Positions 1 through 7,118 of a stretch of DNA of 18,635 bases are shown here, piece by piece. Numbering within the stretch: position 1 is the first letter of the stretch; each line of letters begins with the position of its first letter. A model generated the notes under the pieces. The model saw nothing but the letters and a program-made list of their open reading frames with translations, had not been told where the DNA came from and searched no databases. Origin of the DNA: an uncultured Oscillospiraceae bacterium (lineage in GTDB: Bacteria; Bacillota; Clostridia; Oscillospirales; Oscillospiraceae). Location of the stretch: positions 1 through 18,635 of the forward strand of contig CAJULD010000039.1 in the NCBI GenBank assembly GCA_910587505.1, given 5' to 3'. A program made the position numbers and the translations under genes.

Positions 1-168
1 TACATCAATCCCTATACCATGGGCCGGGCGGTGCGGCTCATCAACAGCGGCACGCTTCGTCTTCAGGAACTGATTGCCTGCCGGATTCCTCTGGAGGAGC
101 TGGGGGAGACCCTGAGCGGCAGGGAGCGGTTCGCAGAGGGAAAGGTGATCGTTGATCCCACAATTTAA
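1..168 (+). CDS. Zinc-type medium-chain alcohol/polyol dehydrogenase, C-terminal fragment (5' end outside window)
   Basis: Frame 1 is open from the first base to a TAA at 166-168 and gives 55 residues. The fragment has the look of the C-terminus of the sorbitol/threonine dehydrogenase group of medium-chain dehydrogenases: a helix with RAVRLINSGTLRLQELIACR, then IPLEELGETLSGRERFAEGK and a final strand ending VIVDPTI. Family knowledge: these enzymes oxidise polyols or secondary alcohols with NAD(P) and usually bind zinc. The Rossmann fold and the zinc ligands lie upstream of the window, so neither cofactor nor substrate can be judged. It runs towards the convergent YesL-like gene and next to sugar-uptake genes, so a role in sugar or polyol oxidation is likely but inferred. 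The family call rests on the C-terminal pattern only. Confidence 0.6.
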   Translation, partial: YINPYTMGRAVRLINSGTLRLQELIACRIPLEELGETLSGRERFAEGKVIVDPTI

Positions 169-169
169 A

Positions 170-189
170 GGGCGGCCGGCAGGCCGCCC
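170..189 (+). terminator. GC-rich hairpin between convergent genes
   Basis: A perfect 8-bp stem (GGGCGGCC / GGCCGCCC) with a GGCA loop begins two bases after the dehydrogenase stop. On the plus strand a pyrimidine-rich stretch follows; on the minus strand TTTAAATT follows. This suits a terminator acting on both convergent transcripts. A second short palindrome (219-235, CTTCCGG / CCGGAAG) lies closer to the YesL-like stop but has no downstream T-run in either direction. Confidence 0.55.
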
Positions 190-240
190 GGAGCTTCCCT
201 TTCAATTCGGATTTCCCCCTTCCGGGGCCCGGAAGAAAAA

Positions 241-855
241 TTATTCTCCCTCCAGCTGCCGCAGGACCGGCGCAATAAGCTTACAGTTGCTGTAGCAGAT
301 CAGCGCCAGTCCCACAGTGAACCAGATAAACCCCAGCCGCAGAAACCAGTAAGGAAAAAGTACCAGCATCACCACGGGAACCAGGAGGGAGAGCGCCATC
401 ATCAGCGTCCGAAACAGATGGGCGAAGCTGAGCAGCAGGGCGTTGCGCAGATGGACCGCCGTCCGGTTGCGGAACCGGGCCATCAGCGGGAACACCCAGC
501 CGAAAACGCCCAGCCACGTCAGGACCAGCAGCGCCGTGACCACGATTCCCGGCAATGAGGGCGCGCCCGGCAGAAAGTACGCCGAAGCTGCCGCCGGCAG
601 GAGGAAGACCAGCAGGATCAGCCAGACGGCGGTGGCCTGCTTCCACTCGTCCCGCCAGACGGAGAAGAAGAGGCGGAACAGTCCGCCGTTGCCCTTCTGC
701 ATGGAGAAAACGGTCTGGCACAGGGCGGCGGTGGAGACGCCGACGGTGACGGCCGGCAGGCAGGTCAGCAGGTACAGCAGATTCAGGATGAACAGCTCCC
801 CCACCGTCTGGAAAAAGCGGTAGATCCGGGAATCCGGAGAAAAAATACGGTCCAC
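241..855 (-). CDS. YesL/DUF624-family membrane protein
   Basis: This is a 204-residue hydrophobic protein with several predicted membrane segments. They include a pair of helices around residues 20-45 (LFILNLLYLLTCLPAVTVG), two around 80-125 and a C-terminal pair. The early pattern of an aromatic-rich helix, LLTCLPAVTVG and then a short helix reading VFSMQKG fits the DUF624/YesL family. Members are about 200 residues long and are common beside carbohydrate ABC transporters; their molecular role is unknown. I chose the GTG start at 855 because GAGAGGAGG lies 7 bases upstream and a consensus promoter follows. The same frame stays open far upstream, antisense to the ROK gene, and that extension is a shadow. 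The gene is divergent from the ROK regulator, which probably controls both. Confidence 0.75.
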   Translation of the reverse strand: MDRIFSPDSRIYRFFQTVGELFILNLLYLLTCLPAVTVGVSTAALCQTVFSMQKGNGGLFRLFFSVWRDEWKQATAVWLILLVFLLPAAASAYFLPGAPSLPGIVVTALLVLTWLGVFGWVFPLMARFRNRTAVHLRNALLLSFAHLFRTLMMALSLLVPVVMLVLFPYWFLRLGFIWFTVGLALICYSNCKLIAPVLRQLEGE

Positions 856-880
856 GGCGCGGCCTCCTCTCGTTTCCCAT

Positions 881-909
881 ACTATACCGGCAAAAATCAG
901 GATTGTCAA
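881..909 (-). promoter_or_regulatory. Sigma-A-type promoter for the YesL-like gene
   Basis: Read on the minus strand, a perfect -35 box TTGACA (909-904), a 17-base spacer and a -10 box TATAGT (886-881) lie 26 bases upstream of the GTG start. The -35 box overlaps the -35 of the divergent ROK promoter. Confidence 0.75.
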
Positions 910-931
910 GTAGTGGAAAATCATGTATAAT
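903..931 (+). promoter_or_regulatory. Sigma-A-type promoter for the ROK regulator
   Basis: A -35 box TTGTCA (903-908), a 17-base spacer and a perfect -10 box TATAAT (926-931) precede the regulator gene. A 6-base inverted repeat, GATTGT (901-906) and ACAATC (938-943), brackets the promoter and is a candidate operator for autoregulation. That operator role is inferred from position only. Confidence 0.7.
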
Positions 932-996
932 GACAGTACAATCCTATGGAGAATCATCCGATAACCGCAAAATTTTTGACAAGGACAGGGAAGAAG

Positions 997-2193
997 ATGA
1001 AGACAGCGGCAAACGGAGACATCCGCCGGCAGAATCGGATCAAAACCGCCCGGTACATACTGGAGCACAAAACGGCGTCCCGTCAGGAAATCGCGGCGGC
1101 GCTGGAATTCAGCATGCCCACCGTGTTCCAGTACGTCAACGACCTGATTGACAAGGGGCTGATTGTGGAGGCGGGAGAGTACGGCTCCACCGGCGGGAGA
1201 AAGGCGAAGATCCTGAAAATCTGCGAGGGTTTCCGGTATGCCGCGGGGGTGGAGATCACCCGCTCCCGGCTGCGAATGGTGCTGCTGGACCTGTCCGGCG
1301 CGCTGATGGACAGCGAGGTCTATCCCCTGCGGTACGCGGACACGCCGGAGTATTATACCGAGCTGGGCCAGGCGGTGCAGTCCTTTGTCAGGGCCCGGGG
1401 CCTGACCGGCGCGGAGGAGGCGAAGCTGCTGGGGGTAGGCCTCTCCATTCCGGGCATCATCGATCCCGGCTTCGGCATCCTGCGGCAGTCCCAGACTCTG
1501 GGCGTGAGCAATCTGGGGCTGAAAAAATTTTCCCGGAACATCCCCTACGCCGTGGGCTTTGAGAACGACGCCAACAACGCGGCCTACGCGGAGATGGAGG
1601 GCCGGGAGAAAAACACCGTCTATCTCTCCCTCAACGACACGGTGGGCGGCGCCATTTTTCTGCGCTCCACCATCTACAAGGGGGACAACTTCAAAAGCGC
1701 TGAATTCGGCCATATGATCATCGTGCCCAACGGGCGGGAGTGCTACTGCGGCAAGCGGGGCTGCGCGGACCCCTACTGCTCCGCTCTGAACCTGCGGGAG
1801 CACGGGGAGCAGAGCCTGGAGCGCTTCTTTTACAAGCTGGACCAGGGGGACCGGGCGTGTACGCAGGTGTGGGAGGAGTACATTGAGTACCTGACGCTGA
1901 CCATCGAGAACCTGCGGGTCATTTTCGACTGCGACATTATCCTCGGCGGGGACGTGGGGGGGTATATGCAGGGGCGGCTCCCGCTTCTGGAGGACCGGCT
2001 GCGCCAGTACAACAACGTGGACCCGGACCTGTCCTTTATCCACGTGGGCAAGTTCCGGCGGAAGAGCTCCGCCATCGGCGCGGCCCATCAGGTCATCAAC
2101 CGCTATATCGACAATATTGACGTGGATACCGGCGCCGCGGATCCGGCCTCCGGCATCCCGGCAAAACCGGCCCGGTTTATTGAATCATACTGA
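997..2193 (+). CDS. ROK-family transcriptional repressor (NagC/XylR type)
   Basis: A 398-residue protein with an N-terminal winged helix-turn-helix (about residues 12-75, including SRQEIAAALEFSMPTVFQYV and the GGRKA wing), followed by a ROK sugar-binding fold. The ROK zinc site is intact: E236-F-G-H239, then C249-Y-C251-G-K-R-G-C256. ENDANNAAY matches the sugar-contact region. The nucleotide-binding DxGxT motif of ROK kinases is replaced by VEITRS, so this should be a regulator and not a kinase. The start at 997 has AGGG six bases upstream. An in-frame ATG at 946 has no ribosome binding site and would lie only about 8 bases after the predicted transcription start. Position next to the YesL-like gene and the ABC operon suggests it represses them until a sugar or sugar phosphate binds. 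Confidence 0.9.
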   Translation: MKTAANGDIRRQNRIKTARYILEHKTASRQEIAAALEFSMPTVFQYVNDLIDKGLIVEAGEYGSTGGRKAKILKICEGFRYAAGVEITRSRLRMVLLDLSGALMDSEVYPLRYADTPEYYTELGQAVQSFVRARGLTGAEEAKLLGVGLSIPGIIDPGFGILRQSQTLGVSNLGLKKFSRNIPYAVGFENDANNAAYAEMEGREKNTVYLSLNDTVGGAIFLRSTIYKGDNFKSAEFGHMIIVPNGRECYCGKRGCADPYCSALNLREHGEQSLERFFYKLDQGDRACTQVWEEYIEYLTLTIENLRVIFDCDIILGGDVGGYMQGRLPLLEDRLRQYNNVDPDLSFIHVGKFRRKSSAIGAAHQVINRYIDNIDVDTGAADPASGIPAKPARFIESY

Positions 2194-2338
2194 GAACCTG
2201 TATTCACAACCGCTGAACGCCGTTGATCCGGCTGGAAATCCGTCGGGATTCCTGCGCCGAATCGTCTGGTACGGCAATAAATCTGCGGCGTAATCTGTAC
2301 GCGCCTGATTTCGGGATAAGTGCTAAAAGGGTCTTTCC

Positions 2339-2375
2339 TTCAGCCCCTTTGTGGTTTTTACACAAAGAGGCTGAA
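2339..2375 (+). terminator. Hairpin downstream of the ROK gene (possible terminator or attenuator)
   Basis: Arms 2339-2353 and 2361-2375 pair over 15 positions with one mismatch around a 7-base loop (GTTTTTA). No T-run follows on either strand, so it is not a canonical intrinsic terminator. It sits in the 322-base gap 2194-2515, between the repressor and the ABC operon. Apart from this hairpin, a 7-base inverted repeat and the operon promoter, I see nothing in that gap. Confidence 0.4.
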
Positions 2376-2388
2376 TGCTTTCTGGATG

Positions 2389-2416
2389 TTTCGCCAAAGT
2401 TTACCCAACGGCGAAA
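2389..2416. promoter_or_regulatory. Inverted repeat upstream of the ABC operon promoter (candidate operator)
   Basis: TTTCGCC (2389-2395) and GGCGAAA (2410-2416) form a perfect 7-base inverted repeat with a 14-base centre, ending 16 bases before the -35 box of the ABC operon. Size and position suit a regulator site, possibly for the ROK protein, but no consensus is visible that would prove it. Confidence 0.3.
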
Positions 2417-2432
2417 AGCTTAAATAAAACAA

Positions 2433-2461
2433 TTGACAAAAGTGAAAGCAAATGGTATCAT
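2433..2461 (+). promoter_or_regulatory. Sigma-A-type promoter of the sugar ABC operon
   Basis: A perfect TTGACA (2433-2438), a 17-base spacer and TATCAT (2456-2461, five of six consensus bases) lie 54 bases upstream of the solute-binding protein start. The surrounding A/T-rich stretch stands out from the GC-rich neighbourhood. Confidence 0.75.
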
Positions 2462-2515
2462 AGGCCTGTCAGGAACGATCCGACAAAATGAAACGAATTT
2501 TTAGGAGGATGCCAA

Positions 2516-3853
2516 ATGAAAAAGCTGATTGCTCTGCTGCTTGCACTGGTCATGGCTTTGGGTATGGTTGCCTGCTCATCCAATGACAATTCCAGCAAAA
2601 CGCCTGATCCCGCGCCCGGCAATACCGAGCCCGCCCCCGCGGACGACAGCGGGACGCCCGATCCCGCCCCTGCCGGAGAGCAGGAGATCGTCATGTGGAC
2701 CTTCCTGGACCCCACCAACACCGGTAATGGCCGCTCCGTGGCTCTGGCCCAGATGATCGAGGAGTTCCAGAATGAGAACCCCGGCGTCAGGGTCACTGTG
2801 GAGCCCCAGGACTACAACATTATGACCGCCAAGTTCCTGGCCGCCGCCCAGACCGGCGACGCCCCCGATATCATCTGGTGCAGCACCGGGCTGCTCTCCG
2901 GCGTTCTGGACTCCGGCGCGCTGGAGCCTCTGGAGAACCTGTTCCTGGGCGACTGGACCGCTGAGGAGATTGCGGACATCGACGACGGCTTCTTCAGGTT
3001 CGGCGAGCGGGACGGCAGGCATTACACCATGACCCTCTCCAAGAACGCCGTCGTCATGTACTACCGTCAGGACCTGCTCAAGGCCGCCGGCTATGACGCC
3101 TTCCCCACCACCTGGGAGGATCTGGCTGCCGCCGGAGCCGCTGCTACCGGCAACGGCGTGTATGGCATCGGTCAGTATTTCTCCACGGAAAACTCTGACT
3201 TCCCGCTGATGTGCAATTACATCATTGACAGGCAGGGCGACCTGTTCAACGCCGACGGCACCGCCAACTGGAATAACGCCGTGGGCGCGGAGGCCATGAA
3301 CTGGGTCGTGACCAATATGGAAAACGGCACCTCCAGCAAAGACAGTCTCAATACTGCGGGTGAGGATATGATCACCGAGTTCTCCGCCGGCAAGTATGCC
3401 ATGTTCCCCTGCGGCGCGGTCCGGGTGGAGTCCATCAAGGCCGGCGCTTCCTACGATCCCGCCACCATCAAGATCGCCACCATCCCCGGCGGCTGCATGC
3501 TGGACGGCTGGCACGTGGGCATCTGGTCCGGTTCCGGGAACAAGGAGATGGCCGGGAAATTCCTGGAGAAGATGTACAGCCCCGAGTCCGACCTGCTGTG
3601 GGTCAACGTGGGCGGTCAGGCCCCCGTCCGTGCCTCCACGCTGAAAAGCGTTGAGATTACCGGGGACAACGACTACCTTCAGGTTATGATTGACGCCTTT
3701 GCGACCGGCTACCTCCAGCCCAACGACGGGAGCTATGACGGCTTCAAATATGATCTGAACGGCGCCGTACAGCAGATCGTTGCCGGCGGAATGTCCGTGG
3801 AGGACGCGCTGGCCAGGGCTGCCGACAACTTCAACGCCGCCAACGGCCGTTGA
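2516..3853 (+). CDS. Extracellular solute-binding lipoprotein of a carbohydrate ABC transporter
   Basis: A 445-residue protein with a lipoprotein signal peptide: MKK, a hydrophobic run, and cysteine at residue 20 in GMVAC. A Pro/Asp/Glu/Ser-rich linker (about residues 21-55) follows, typical of a lipid-tethered domain held away from the membrane. The mature part resembles family 1 (MalE/UgpB-like) binding proteins: IVMWTFLDP at the first strand, NPGVRVTVEPQDYN, GDAPDIIWCSTG, YYRQDLLKAAGYDAFPTTWE and KYAMFPCGAVRV. It captures a sugar outside the cell for the two permeases that follow. AGGAGG lies 7 bases before the ATG. It is the first gene of the operon after a strong promoter, and an intercistronic hairpin follows. 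The ligand cannot be predicted from sequence alone. Confidence 0.92.
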   Translation: MKKLIALLLALVMALGMVACSSNDNSSKTPDPAPGNTEPAPADDSGTPDPAPAGEQEIVMWTFLDPTNTGNGRSVALAQMIEEFQNENPGVRVTVEPQDYNIMTAKFLAAAQTGDAPDIIWCSTGLLSGVLDSGALEPLENLFLGDWTAEEIADIDDGFFRFGERDGRHYTMTLSKNAVVMYYRQDLLKAAGYDAFPTTWEDLAAAGAAATGNGVYGIGQYFSTENSDFPLMCNYIIDRQGDLFNADGTANWNNAVGAEAMNWVVTNMENGTSSKDSLNTAGEDMITEFSAGKYAMFPCGAVRVESIKAGASYDPATIKIATIPGGCMLDGWHVGIWSGSGNKEMAGKFLEKMYSPESDLLWVNVGGQAPVRASTLKSVEITGDNDYLQVMIDAFATGYLQPNDGSYDGFKYDLNGAVQQIVAGGMSVEDALARAADNFNAANGR

Positions 3854-3869
3854 CCGAGGCACATATTAA

Positions 3870-3914
3870 GTTTACAGATAAAGGCCCACAAGCCGTGGGC
3901 CTTTATCTGCAAAC
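3870..3914 (+). promoter_or_regulatory. Long intercistronic hairpin between binding protein and permease genes
   Basis: Arms 3870-3889 and 3895-3914 pair over 20 positions (one non-Watson-Crick) around an AAGCC loop. No T-run follows. Such hairpins after a binding-protein gene are known to protect the upstream message and to lower readthrough into the permease genes, as between malE and malF in enteric bacteria. Partial termination is the alternative. Confidence 0.7.
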
Positions 3915-3935
3915 ACTGAGATTGGGAGGTCACAT

Positions 3936-4808
3936 ATGAACCGCCGCGGAACCCTGCGCAGATGCGCCAATTCGCTCTACACGCTGCCCGCCATGATACT
4001 GCTGTTTATGTTTCTGATCGTGCCCCTGGGCTATACGGTCTACTGCGGGATGTATCAGTACAAGTACATGGTCAGGGGCAATTTCATGGGACTGGAGAAT
4101 TTCATCTACTGCCTGACGGATGAAACCATACTCAGTTCCTTCCTCACCACCTTTTTTATTACCTTTGTGGCCACGGCCATTGCCATCGTTCTGGGCCTTT
4201 TGCTGGCATTGTGGATTGACAGCCGCACCGGCTGGTTTTCTTATCTCATAGAGATGATCGGGCTGATTCCCTGGGTCATTTCCATGGTAGTTGCGGGCCT
4301 GCTGTGGCGCTGGCTGTTCCACGGAGATCTGGGGCTGTTCAACGTGTTTGTCAAAGCGATTGGGCTGGACCCCGTCAATGTGATACAGCAGAAGGTTCCT
4401 GCGGTGACTGCTTTGATTTTTGTCATGTCCTGGCGGACCATCGGCTATGCCATGATTATGATTCTGGCCGGGCTGAAGGGGCTGGACCATACGCTGCTGG
4501 AGGCGGCGAAGGTGGACGGCGCAAGCCCTCTCCAGACGCTGCTGCGGATCAAGCTGCCCCTGATCAAATCCTCCGTGCTGCTCTCTACCATTGTTCTGAC
4601 CGTGTCCAACTTCACCAATAATACCGTTCCCAAGGTTCTCACCAACGGAGGGCCGCTGGACGCCACCAACGTCATCACCCTCCAGCAGTACAATATGAGC
4701 TTTACCTACTACGAATTCGGCCGCTCCTCGGCCCTGTCCGTACTGGTTATGATCGTCACGGTCATCATCATTGCCTGCTATATGAAGGTGGCCAGATACG
4801 AGCTGTAA
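3936..4808 (+). CDS. Carbohydrate ABC transporter permease, MalF/UgpA type
   Basis: A 290-residue integral membrane protein with about six membrane helices. The first is at residues 17-37 (a hydrophobic run ending LIVPLGYTVY). The ABC permease EAA loop, which contacts the ATPase, is at about residues 189-209 (EAAKVDGASPLQTLLRIKLP). GGGAGGT lies 5 bases before the ATG. The gene is second in the operon, after the hairpin. Its stop codon is inside the ribosome binding site of the next permease gene, which suggests coupled translation. No ATP-binding subunit is encoded in the window. Family knowledge: in many Bacillota, sugar importers of this type share one ATPase (MsmX-like) encoded elsewhere. 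Confidence 0.92.
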   Translation: MNRRGTLRRCANSLYTLPAMILLFMFLIVPLGYTVYCGMYQYKYMVRGNFMGLENFIYCLTDETILSSFLTTFFITFVATAIAIVLGLLLALWIDSRTGWFSYLIEMIGLIPWVISMVVAGLLWRWLFHGDLGLFNVFVKAIGLDPVNVIQQKVPAVTALIFVMSWRTIGYAMIMILAGLKGLDHTLLEAAKVDGASPLQTLLRIKLPLIKSSVLLSTIVLTVSNFTNNTVPKVLTNGGPLDATNVITLQQYNMSFTYYEFGRSSALSVLVMIVTVIIIACYMKVARYEL

Positions 4809-4821
4809 GGAGGAGTTGTGA

Positions 4822-5667
4822 ATGAACCGATTGAAGCCGCGTTCCAAAGCTGCCTGGACATTTGAATTCCTGTTTGTCCTCTTTTTTGGGGTCCTGAATC
4901 TGGTCCCCATTTTCTGGGGCCTGATTACGTCGTTGAAGACGCCGAATCTGATCAATACCATGCCGCCTGTCATCTTTGGCTTTACGCCGACCATGGACCA
5001 CTATGTGCGGGTATTGTCCAGTGGCTTTTTCAAGTGCATCGTCAACACCTTTATGTACGCCATCATCTCCATTATCGCCGGGGTGGTGCTGGGTTACTTT
5101 GCCGCTTACGGCTTTGTCCGCCGGGAGTTCCCCCTGAAGAAGCTGTTTTTCTTTATCGTAGTAGTGGGCATTCCGCTGTCCACGGGCAGCTCCGTGCTGC
5201 TGATCCCCAACTACATGTATCTGCTGAATATCAAAATGACCAACCACTGGTATACCATGCCCCTGATTTACACCGCCTATCATCTGCCCATGGCCATCTG
5301 GCAGCTGATTGCCGGCATCAAGGGAATTCCCTCCGAGCTGGAGGAGGCGGCCTGCATCGACGGGGCCAATCAGGGCTACGTGCTGGGACGGCTGCTGCCG
5401 CCGCTGCTGCTGCCCTCCGTGGCCGCCGCCGCGCTGCTGATTTTCATCGGCGCGTGGAACGACTACATTACCGCCTCCGTCATGGTGGGTGGAAACGACC
5501 TGAAAAATATTCAGATGGCCATTTACGACTACATGGGTTATTTCGGTCAGGAGTGGGGGCCGCTGACGGCCTCGGCCACCTGCGCGATTATTCCGATTCT
5601 GCTGGTTTTCACCTTCCTTGGCAGGCAGCTGGTTTCCGGCCTGACCGCCGGGGCGGTCAAGGGGTGA
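4822..5667 (+). CDS. Carbohydrate ABC transporter permease, MalG/UgpE type
   Basis: A 281-residue integral membrane protein with about six helices. The first is near residues 15-37 and ends VPIFWGLITSLK, a typical MalG-like start. The EAA motif at about residues 175-196 reads EEAACIDGANQGYVLGRLLP. The C-terminus ends QLVSGLTAGAVKG, the usual close of this family. AAGGAGG overlaps the TAA of the preceding permease gene, 13 bases separate the two genes, and the two proteins should form a heterodimeric channel. This is the last clear transporter gene. A 296-base non-coding gap separates it from the esterase gene, so whether the downstream enzymes share its transcript is not certain. Confidence 0.92.
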   Translation: MNRLKPRSKAAWTFEFLFVLFFGVLNLVPIFWGLITSLKTPNLINTMPPVIFGFTPTMDHYVRVLSSGFFKCIVNTFMYAIISIIAGVVLGYFAAYGFVRREFPLKKLFFFIVVVGIPLSTGSSVLLIPNYMYLLNIKMTNHWYTMPLIYTAYHLPMAIWQLIAGIKGIPSELEEAACIDGANQGYVLGRLLPPLLLPSVAAAALLIFIGAWNDYITASVMVGGNDLKNIQMAIYDYMGYFGQEWGPLTASATCAIIPILLVFTFLGRQLVSGLTAGAVKG

Positions 5668-5963
5668 TGCCGCTCTGTCTGCGGGGGGCTGCGCGCCCCG
5701 GATCCCGCGGTGACTTTCTGTGTAAACAAAAAGCACCGGAAAGTCACCGGAACCATACGGTTCTGCCTTCTCTTTGCCTTGTACATTAATTGCAAAGGAA
5801 AAGCTGCGCTGCCTCGCAATTGGCCGGTCCTTCCTCCGGGAGACCGGTACCCGAAGAACTCCGGCGGTCGCCCTGCTAAAGAGAGACTGCTCCGCAGGGG
5901 AAACGAACCTCCCGTCCTCCCCCGCAGGGGGAGAAGAGAAAGAACTTTGAAAGAAGGATATCT
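5668..5963. other. Non-coding gap rich in inverted repeats
   Basis: I see no credible gene here. The gap holds a perfect 11-bp inverted repeat (5708-5718 with 5739-5749, arms CGGTGACTTTC and GAAAGTCACCG, 20-base loop) and a small GAACC/GGTTC hairpin (5750-5763). It also holds 6-bp arms CTTTGC/GCAAAG (5772-5777, 5792-5797) and a perfect 7-bp stem CTCCCCC/GGGGGAG with a GCA loop (5917-5933), close upstream of the esterase gene. The series looks like a structured leader or a degenerate intergenic repeat. It matches no riboswitch class that I recognise. Confidence 0.5.
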
Positions 5964-6605
5964 GTGAAAACGATTCTGTGCTATGGAGACTCCAATACCT
6001 GGGGCTATATCCCCATGACGGGCCTGCGGTATCCAGAGGACGTCCGCTGGACCGGCGTAGCGGCAAAAGAGCTGGGACCGGATTACCGGATCATGGAAGA
6101 CGGCCTGAACGGCCGCCGGACGGTGTGGGACGACCCCTTCGACGGGTACCGGAACGGACTGGAGGGACTGGGCTACCGCCTCCACAGCGCAAAACCGCTG
6201 GATATGGTGGTACTGATGCTGGGCAGCAACGACCTCAATCATACGGATGCCTTCGGCTACTATAAGGGACTGGGCGTGATGGTGGACCGGCTGCTGAATG
6301 CCCAGACGTTCTATCCGTCCAACGAAAAGGTATTCAGGGACGGCCCGAAAGTTCTGCTGGTTTCCCCCATCACCCTGCATCCGGATGTAGCGAAGCTGCG
6401 CCCGGAGATCCACATGTCCGATAAATACCCGGACAGCTGCCAGTTTGCCGCGTATACCCGCCGTCTGGCGGAGGAAAAGGGCGTGCCATGGATGGACGCG
6501 GCGGAATTTGCCCGGCCCTCCGTGCCGGACTGCCTGCACATGGACGCGGAAAACCATCGCCTTTTGGGGCAGGCCATTGCCCGGAAAATCAAAACCATAC
6601 TCTGA
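5964..6605 (+). CDS. SGNH/GDSL-family esterase or acyltransferase
   Basis: A 213-residue protein with the full SGNH set. Block I is ILCYGDSNTWGY with nucleophile Ser10, block II has Gly47 in EDGLNGRRT, block III is GSND with Asn89, and block V has Asp189 and His192 in PDCLHMDAENH. The start region and DVRWTGV resemble the Mycobacterium smegmatis acyltransferase/arylesterase MsAcT group. Family knowledge: such enzymes hydrolyse or transfer short acyl groups, often acetyl from sugars. There is no signal peptide, so it should act in the cytoplasm on imported substrate. The GTG start has AAGGA 5 bases upstream. The next gene begins 15 bases after its stop. Deacetylation of an imported sugar is inferred from context. 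Confidence 0.88.
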   Translation: MKTILCYGDSNTWGYIPMTGLRYPEDVRWTGVAAKELGPDYRIMEDGLNGRRTVWDDPFDGYRNGLEGLGYRLHSAKPLDMVVLMLGSNDLNHTDAFGYYKGLGVMVDRLLNAQTFYPSNEKVFRDGPKVLLVSPITLHPDVAKLRPEIHMSDKYPDSCQFAAYTRRLAEEKGVPWMDAAEFARPSVPDCLHMDAENHRLLGQAIARKIKTIL

Positions 6606-6620
6606 GCAGGAGGGATGCCT

Positions 6621-7091
6621 GTGATTTCCATCAAATGGACCGCGTCGGGCCGGACCTATCAGCTGGGAGAGCTTCGGACCGGACACCATCAATATATGGA
6701 CCGGCTGTATCAGTTCGCCTGTGTTCCGGAGGAACTCTCCGGCTGCACGCACATCATGACCTGCGGAGACGATAAGATGATTCCGGAGGACAGCCCCTGC
6801 TTTTCCATCGAGACGTCCGGCCCCTGCGACGTGTATGTCCTTTACCCGGACAAGCAGCCCTTTCTTCCGGCGTGGCTGAAGGACTACGAGCGCCTGCGGA
6901 AGAACGTGACCAGAATGGACTCCTATTTCGTGACGCTCAAGGGCTACTTTTCCCTGTATAAGAAGAGCTTTCCGCCAGGCGAGATCATGTTTTACGGCAA
7001 CTCCCCTCACGCCATGCTGAAAGAGGACTGGTATGTGGAGACCCGGGGGACCAATTACTGCATGTACTCCGTCTGCGTCGCGGAGCGCTGA
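6621..7091 (+). CDS. Uncharacterised small protein, possible beta-sandwich sugar-associated domain
   Basis: A 156-residue soluble protein of a family I cannot name. I chose GTG at 6621 because AGGAGG (6608-6613) lies 7 bases upstream. An ATG at 6615, in the same frame, is only one base from that site. There are no membrane segments and no signal peptide. The middle and end (CDVYVLYPDKQPFLPAWLKD, then FSLYKKSFPPGEIMFYGN and a last strand YCMYSVCVAE) recall a beta-sandwich module found attached to polysaccharide-degrading enzymes. That resemblance is from memory and weak. Five cysteines are spread along the chain with no metal-site spacing. It sits between the esterase and oxidoreductase genes in one tight cluster, so it may be a binding or accessory subunit for one of them. 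Confidence 0.65.
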   Translation: MISIKWTASGRTYQLGELRTGHHQYMDRLYQFACVPEELSGCTHIMTCGDDKMIPEDSPCFSIETSGPCDVYVLYPDKQPFLPAWLKDYERLRKNVTRMDSYFVTLKGYFSLYKKSFPPGEIMFYGNSPHAMLKEDWYVETRGTNYCMYSVCVAER

Positions 7092-7118
7092 TTATTTTTG
7101 AATGAGAGGTGTCATCCC

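Noticed and set aside
856..2088. Upstream extension of the YesL-like frame to a 615-residue minus-strand frame
   Set aside because: The added 400 residues are antisense to the ROK gene, are of low complexity for a protein, and pass through the consensus promoter and ribosome binding site of the true GTG start.
2223..2423. 66-residue plus-strand frame between the ROK gene and the ABC operon
   Set aside because: No ribosome binding site, no recognisable pattern, and it runs through the hairpin and the inverted repeat.
2576..3862. 428-residue minus-strand frame
   Set aside because: Mirror frame of the solute-binding protein gene, caused by high GC content; rich in Gly, Val and His, with no family pattern.
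5710..5967. 85-residue plus-strand frame before the esterase
   Set aside because: It spans the inverted repeats and overlaps the esterase start; composition is unlike a protein, with many Arg and Pro. No ribosome binding site.
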